Shown in pieces: positions 32,168-35,700 of a stretch of DNA of 35,700 bases. Numbering within the stretch: position 1 is the first letter of the stretch; the number at the start of each line of letters is the position of its first letter. The DNA comes from an uncultured Prevotella sp. (GTDB taxonomy: Bacteria; Bacteroidota; Bacteroidia; Bacteroidales; Bacteroidaceae): the NCBI GenBank assembly GCA_900315545.1, contig OMZM01000017.1:1-35700 (forward strand), in the 5' to 3' direction. A program made the position numbers and the translations under genes. The notes beneath the pieces were generated by a model that saw only the letters and a program-made list of their open reading frames with translations, was not told the origin of the DNA and did no database searches.

Positions 32168-34504
32168 TTACATTTGTGTGTTTATAATTCTCAGGTCGCG
32201 TTGTGGGAATGGTATTTGAATGTCGTTTGCGTTAAGTGTGTTGTATACACATTCCAGTATTTCGCAGTCGGCAGCATACTGTGTCTGCACGGGAACCCAT
32301 ACTACGACTTTCAGACATACCGAACTGTCGCCAAATTCGCGCAGTACAACCTTCACTCCCTTGCGTTTGTTGATGACATCGAGCTTTCCTATTTCTTCGA
32401 TAAGCAGTTTCCGTGTTTGCTCTATGTCTGTTCCGTAAGCCACGCCAACGTCTAACGTGTGCATCTCGTAGCCGTGATTGCGTGTCATGTTCTTGTAGTT
32501 TTTCGTGAAAAGCTGACTGTTCTGGAACGCCATTGTAGAGCCGTCTACCGTCTCAAACATAGTGCTGGTGTAGCTTATAGAGCTTACGCGTCCTCTTATT
32601 CCGTCGCAGATAATCCAGTCGCCGACTTTTATTCTTCCCGCCATGAGCGATATTCCGTAGTAGACATTCTCGATGATGTCTTTCATGGCGAAACCGATAC
32701 CGGTGGAGAGACCACCTGAAACGACAACAAGCCATGTGTTGCTGACGTGGCATATTGCCAGCGCAATGAGCAGCCATGTGCCCCAGACAACTACCTGAAG
32801 AATGTTTCTCGCCATTACCATGCGCGACTCTGCTGTTGTGGGGTCGTGCTCCAGGAAGTAGTGGTGCATCAGTTCCTTGACAGTCTGGCTGATGTATGAG
32901 AAGCAGAAATACAGGATTATCACCATCGTGATGTTCAATATGCTGAGCGAGAAGTTAGGCGAGTTGATAAATTTATATGAGAATATGCTCCATGTCAGGT
33001 CGCTGAGGTTGAAGACGTCGGCAGCCCAGTAGATTGCCAGAATGACAGAGCCGACGCCCATGATGGGCAGCAGCACGCTGTAAAGAAGGCGGAATGACCA
33101 TGTCTTCGTTATGGGCTGCTTCTCTATGTTGTGCTTTGTTCCATATCGTTTAATCCACTGGCGGATGCAGGTTATGGTCAGTATGCACGTCAGCTGCATT
33201 ATCCACCAGATGAGCATCTGCACCGACAGCAGCGTATATCCCGACCACGAGCATATCAGCGACGCTACGAATACTGCCAGCGAGATGTATGTGTAGAATA
33301 CGTCGCTGCGCGGAATGTTGTCGTTGTGTCTGCGTATGACGCTCCACTGCCACAGCGTGCAGACGAGCAGTATTGGCGGGAATACGAGGTTTACGAGGTC
33401 GTTGGGGATAAGTATGATGCGGAACGAGATGACGATGAATCCTATTACTATCAGCGGACTGTATATCCTGAATGTGCTTTTTATCTGTTCGCCGTTCACG
33501 CGCAGCAGCAATGATATCAGAATTACGCCCAGCAGCCATGCGTATTCCACGAGCAGGTTGCTTGCCATGATGATGAAGTTCTGCTGCCACGTCAGCCTGA
33601 CGATGCCGAGAATGAGTGCAAACGTGATGACCGTCGTAGTCATGGTGATGCAAGTGCGCTTGGCAATGAATCCCTCAGAACGGAAGCGTTTGGGCAGCAG
33701 CACGCGCAATACGAGCAGGTTGAGCAGTGCTGCGATGATGCCGTAGATGACGATTATGACGAAAAGACCTATTATCACGCGGCTGTCCCAGTCGGAACGG
33801 GTTTTATTCGACGACTGGTATTTGTCACTGATAGTTTCGGTTGTCTGCGAGACATTTGTCTGTAGCCGCGATAAAATCTTGAAATAGCTGTCGCCACCGT
33901 TTATAAATATGTTGCTCTGTATTTCAGAATAGCGTTTCTGGGCATAGTCGTTCAGCATTTTCAGCTCCTTCTCGGTGTGTTCGTAGTAGCCGATGTAGTC
34001 GTTCAGCTGTGTGCGCATTTCCTCCATAGTGCGCTTTATGTGTACGGCGAGCGTAAGGCACACGTTCCTGTCGGTCTTGCCTTTCTCGCTGAGAATGACG
34101 ACGGGCATCTCGCTCAGGCTTACCACGAGGCTGTCGTAGCGTGCCGTTTCGATGTCTATCTTGTCGACGATGGTGCGGAACGGCATTATCTGGTGCTGGA
34201 AATTGCGGTACATCTCGGTAGCCTCATGGCATGCATAGGTAAGGTCGAAGACGTAGCCCGACTTCTGCGAATAAAGCATAAGCGAGTTCTGCTTGCTGTG
34301 TTTCATTATGTCGAACATCCTGTCGCGCACCTGTTCCTTTATCCGCTTGCCGAACTTTGCCTGCTTCTGTTGCTCGAGATACTGTTTCGTAAGCTCGCTG
34401 CGGAGTATTGCCAGCGTGCTCTCCAGGTCTTTTTCCTTCAGCACTGCATGCGATGTCAGGCTGAATGCAAATGCCATTAAAAGTATGATGTACAGTCGTT
34501 TCAT
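32168..34504 (-). CDS. Large MscS-family mechanosensitive channel
   Basis: 778 residues. Signal peptide MKRLYIILLMAFAFSLTSHA, then a helical periplasmic-type region (about 25-240) rich in charged residues. About ten hydrophobic segments follow (about 250-590). The C-terminal MscS core has the pore helix GGLSTGIGFAMKDIIENVYYGISLMAGRIKVGDWI, the beta domain GRVSSISYTSTMFETVDGSTMAFQNSQLF and a C-terminal alpha/beta domain ending near FPQRDLRIINTQ. This resembles the MscK/KefA-like extended architecture and should protect against hypo-osmotic shock. The start at 34504 opens the signal peptide; the longer frame begins inside the leader. Confidence 0.92.
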   Translation of the reverse strand: MKRLYIILLMAFAFSLTSHAVLKEKDLESTLAILRSELTKQYLEQQKQAKFGKRIKEQVRDRMFDIMKHSKQNSLMLYSQKSGYVFDLTYACHEATEMYRNFQHQIMPFRTIVDKIDIETARYDSLVVSLSEMPVVILSEKGKTDRNVCLTLAVHIKRTMEEMRTQLNDYIGYYEHTEKELKMLNDYAQKRYSEIQSNIFINGGDSYFKILSRLQTNVSQTTETISDKYQSSNKTRSDWDSRVIIGLFVIIVIYGIIAALLNLLVLRVLLPKRFRSEGFIAKRTCITMTTTVITFALILGIVRLTWQQNFIIMASNLLVEYAWLLGVILISLLLRVNGEQIKSTFRIYSPLIVIGFIVISFRIILIPNDLVNLVFPPILLVCTLWQWSVIRRHNDNIPRSDVFYTYISLAVFVASLICSWSGYTLLSVQMLIWWIMQLTCILTITCIRQWIKRYGTKHNIEKQPITKTWSFRLLYSVLLPIMGVGSVILAIYWAADVFNLSDLTWSIFSYKFINSPNFSLSILNITMVIILYFCFSYISQTVKELMHHYFLEHDPTTAESRMVMARNILQVVVWGTWLLIALAICHVSNTWLVVVSGGLSTGIGFAMKDIIENVYYGISLMAGRIKVGDWIICDGIRGRVSSISYTSTMFETVDGSTMAFQNSQLFTKNYKNMTRNHGYEMHTLDVGVAYGTDIEQTRKLLIEEIGKLDVINKRKGVKVVLREFGDSSVCLKVVVWVPVQTQYAADCEILECVYNTLNANDIQIPFPQRDLRIINTQM

Positions 34505-34567
34505 CTGAATGTTGTTGTTGCTAAGAATGTAAAATGTTTGTTTGTCGCGCAACGCGTGTTGCACATG

Positions 34568-34601
34568 CAAAAGTAAGTATTTTTGTCATATTATCAACAA
34601 A
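34568..34601 (-). promoter_or_regulatory. Promoter of the MscS-family gene
   Basis: TACTTTTG (34575-34568) is a perfect -7 box. TTTG (34601-34598) lies 22 bp upstream, slightly long. Leader of about 58 nt. Confidence 0.55.
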
Positions 34602-34670
34602 ACATCGTGCTTTTTTGTCATTTCTGCAATTCTTTTTGTGCATGAAGAGTTGTTTTGAGCGAAAAATGCT

Positions 34671-34678
34671 TACTTTTG
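34671..34678 (+). promoter_or_regulatory. Promoter -7 box of the BadF-type kinase gene
   Basis: TACTTTTG matches TAnnTTTG. The best -33 candidate is GTTG (34649-34652) with an 18-bp spacer. The ATG follows 18 bp after the box, so the leader is short. Confidence 0.55.
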
Positions 34679-34696
34679 CAAATAAAAACGAAAACA

Positions 34697-35557
34697 ATGA
34701 ACCTTATCGTAGACAGTGGCAGCACTAAGGCAGACTGGTGCATAACCGACGGGGGACTTCTCGTTTCGCAGACAAAGACCGATGGCATCAATCCAGTGTT
34801 TCAGAGCGACGGAGAGATAATGGGCCTGCTGGAGGAGGCTTTGGAAAAAATGGGCAATGCGAAGAGCATCGACAGAGTGTATTTCTATGGTGCAGGAGTG
34901 CGAGAAAATACCGTCGAGAAACTATATTTGGACATAGAGTATGTGTTTATTACTAACAATCTGAATACCAATACGTTGAAGATATGCGTTGAAGGAGACC
35001 TTATGGGTGCTGCGAGGGCATTGCTGAAAGACTCCGAAGGCATTGCCTGCATACTCGGAACGGGAGCAAATTCGTGCCTTTACGACGGCAAGAAAATAGT
35101 CGACAATGTTCCGCCGATGGGATACATCCTCGGCGACGAGGGTAGTGGGGCTGTGCTCGGAAAAACTCTGCTCAACGCAATGTACAAACGCAGGCTGCCG
35201 AAAGAAATTCTTGATGGTTTCGAGGCAAAATATGAAATGTCGCTGAACGACATAATAGACAAGGTCTACCGTGAGCCGAAAGCCAACCGCTTCCTGGCGT
35301 CGCTCTCGCCGTTTGTCAAGTCAAACATAGCCGACGGAGCCGTAGAACAGATGGTCGTAGAGCATTTTGAGTCCTTTTTCAGAAACAATGTGGCAAGCTA
35401 TGGTCGCCGCGACCTGCCAGTCTGTTTCGTCGGCAGCATAGCATACTATTTCGAGAAGCAGCTGAAAGAGGCTGCAAGGCATGAGGGATTTACTGTCGGA
35501 ACAATCGTGAAATCGCCTCTGTACGGGCTTGTTGACTATCATTCGGCTATGTCCTGA
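34697..35557 (+). CDS. BadF/BadG/BcrA/BcrD-type ATPase, probable N-acetylglucosamine-type sugar kinase
   Basis: 286 residues with the ASKHA (actin/hexokinase) fold. Phosphate-1 motif DSGSTKADW (6-14), CILGTGANSCLYDG (phosphate-2 region) and GYILGDEGSGAVLGK are the marks of the N-acetylglucosamine kinase-like branch. The 4-cysteine motif of the activases for 2-hydroxyacyl-CoA dehydratases is not seen, so a sugar kinase in amino-sugar recycling is the better guess. The ATG at 34697 directly opens MNLIVDSGST; the longer frame uses a TTG upstream of the -7 box. Divergent from the MscS gene. Confidence 0.87.
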   Translation: MNLIVDSGSTKADWCITDGGLLVSQTKTDGINPVFQSDGEIMGLLEEALEKMGNAKSIDRVYFYGAGVRENTVEKLYLDIEYVFITNNLNTNTLKICVEGDLMGAARALLKDSEGIACILGTGANSCLYDGKKIVDNVPPMGYILGDEGSGAVLGKTLLNAMYKRRLPKEILDGFEAKYEMSLNDIIDKVYREPKANRFLASLSPFVKSNIADGAVEQMVVEHFESFFRNNVASYGRRDLPVCFVGSIAYYFEKQLKEAARHEGFTVGTIVKSPLYGLVDYHSAMS

Positions 35558-35584
35558 CACATCAGACGGCAAGGCTGACGGATA

Positions 35585-35700
35585 TGTTAAACAGTTTAAC
35601 ACATTAGTGTCCCGTTAAAATCGGGATCAGTTAAATATTAATCAAATAACCCCGGAAAGAGGGGACAATCGAGTTCTTTGACATTATTGAAATCAGTCCT
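35585..35700 (+). other. Palindrome-rich right edge, possible end of an insertion sequence or rRNA-like leader
   Basis: Contains TGTTAAAC-A-GTTTAACA (35585-35601). Then TTAGTGTCCCG, whose TCCCG pairs with CGGGA (35610-35626), and CCCC-N7-GGGG (35650-35664), then GTTCTTTGACAT. The string starting TTAGTGTCCCGTTAAAA looks like a transposon terminus, and GTTCTTTGACAT resembles leaders of Bacteroidetes rRNA operons. The window ends before either can be confirmed. Confidence 0.25.

Overview
The window looks like the chromosome of a member of the Bacteroidales, most likely Prevotellaceae. It encodes a SusC/RagA-type TonB-linked transporter, a SusB-like GH97 glycosidase, lipoproteins with acidic residues right after the lipobox cysteine, and a ResB/CcsA fusion for cytochrome c maturation. 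Many genes have Bacteroidetes-type promoters (TTTG at -33, about 20 bp, TAnnTTTG at -7). The genus call is inference; no rRNA is present.

Layout. 101-3415 (-): SusC-like transporter; its usual SusD partner would lie beyond the left edge. 3768-4215: first copy of a long repeat, pointing at mrp (4326-5423, +). 5474-14284 (-): ispH, meaB, a DUF1573 protein and a very large alpha-2-macroglobulin-like protein. 14462-16091 (-): zinc-ribbon coiled-coil protein with a Nif3-family protein. 16206-18302 (-): GH97 glycosidase. 18360-19253 (-): EamA transporter, preceded by the second repeat copy (19443-19890, -). 20059-20132 (+): tRNA-Arg(ACG). 20231-21184 (-): hybrid regulator with a di-iron hemerythrin/RIC-like domain and a LuxR-type HTH, divergent from porin, imelysin lipoprotein, di-heme lipoprotein and CcsBA-like heme exporter/ligase (21517-28226, +). 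28276-28722 (+): third repeat copy. 28905-32055 (-): kdsA, kdsD and a secreted phospholipase D-like protein. 32168-34504 (-): large MscS-family channel. 34697-35557 (+): BadF-type sugar kinase.

The most unusual content is the repeat. Three diverged copies of a 447-448 bp intergenic cassette keep an almost exact internal ruler. Each has a CTGACnGTCAG palindrome 103 bp from the left end. Each then has an array of alternating TCAAAC / GTTTGA half-sites, one every 11 bp, bounded by arms of about 30 bp that are inverted repeats. Each ends in a -24/-12 sequence that matches the sigma-54 promoter consensus in two copies and nearly matches in the third. The 6-5-6 geometry of the palindromes is that of NtrC-type enhancer sites. 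I infer a dispersed sigma-54 enhancer/promoter module; this is not proven by the sequence alone.

The second notable locus is the hemerythrin-LuxR regulator with its divergent porin/imelysin/di-heme/CcsBA cluster. It looks like a self-contained iron- or redox-responsive envelope system that carries its own heme-attachment machinery.
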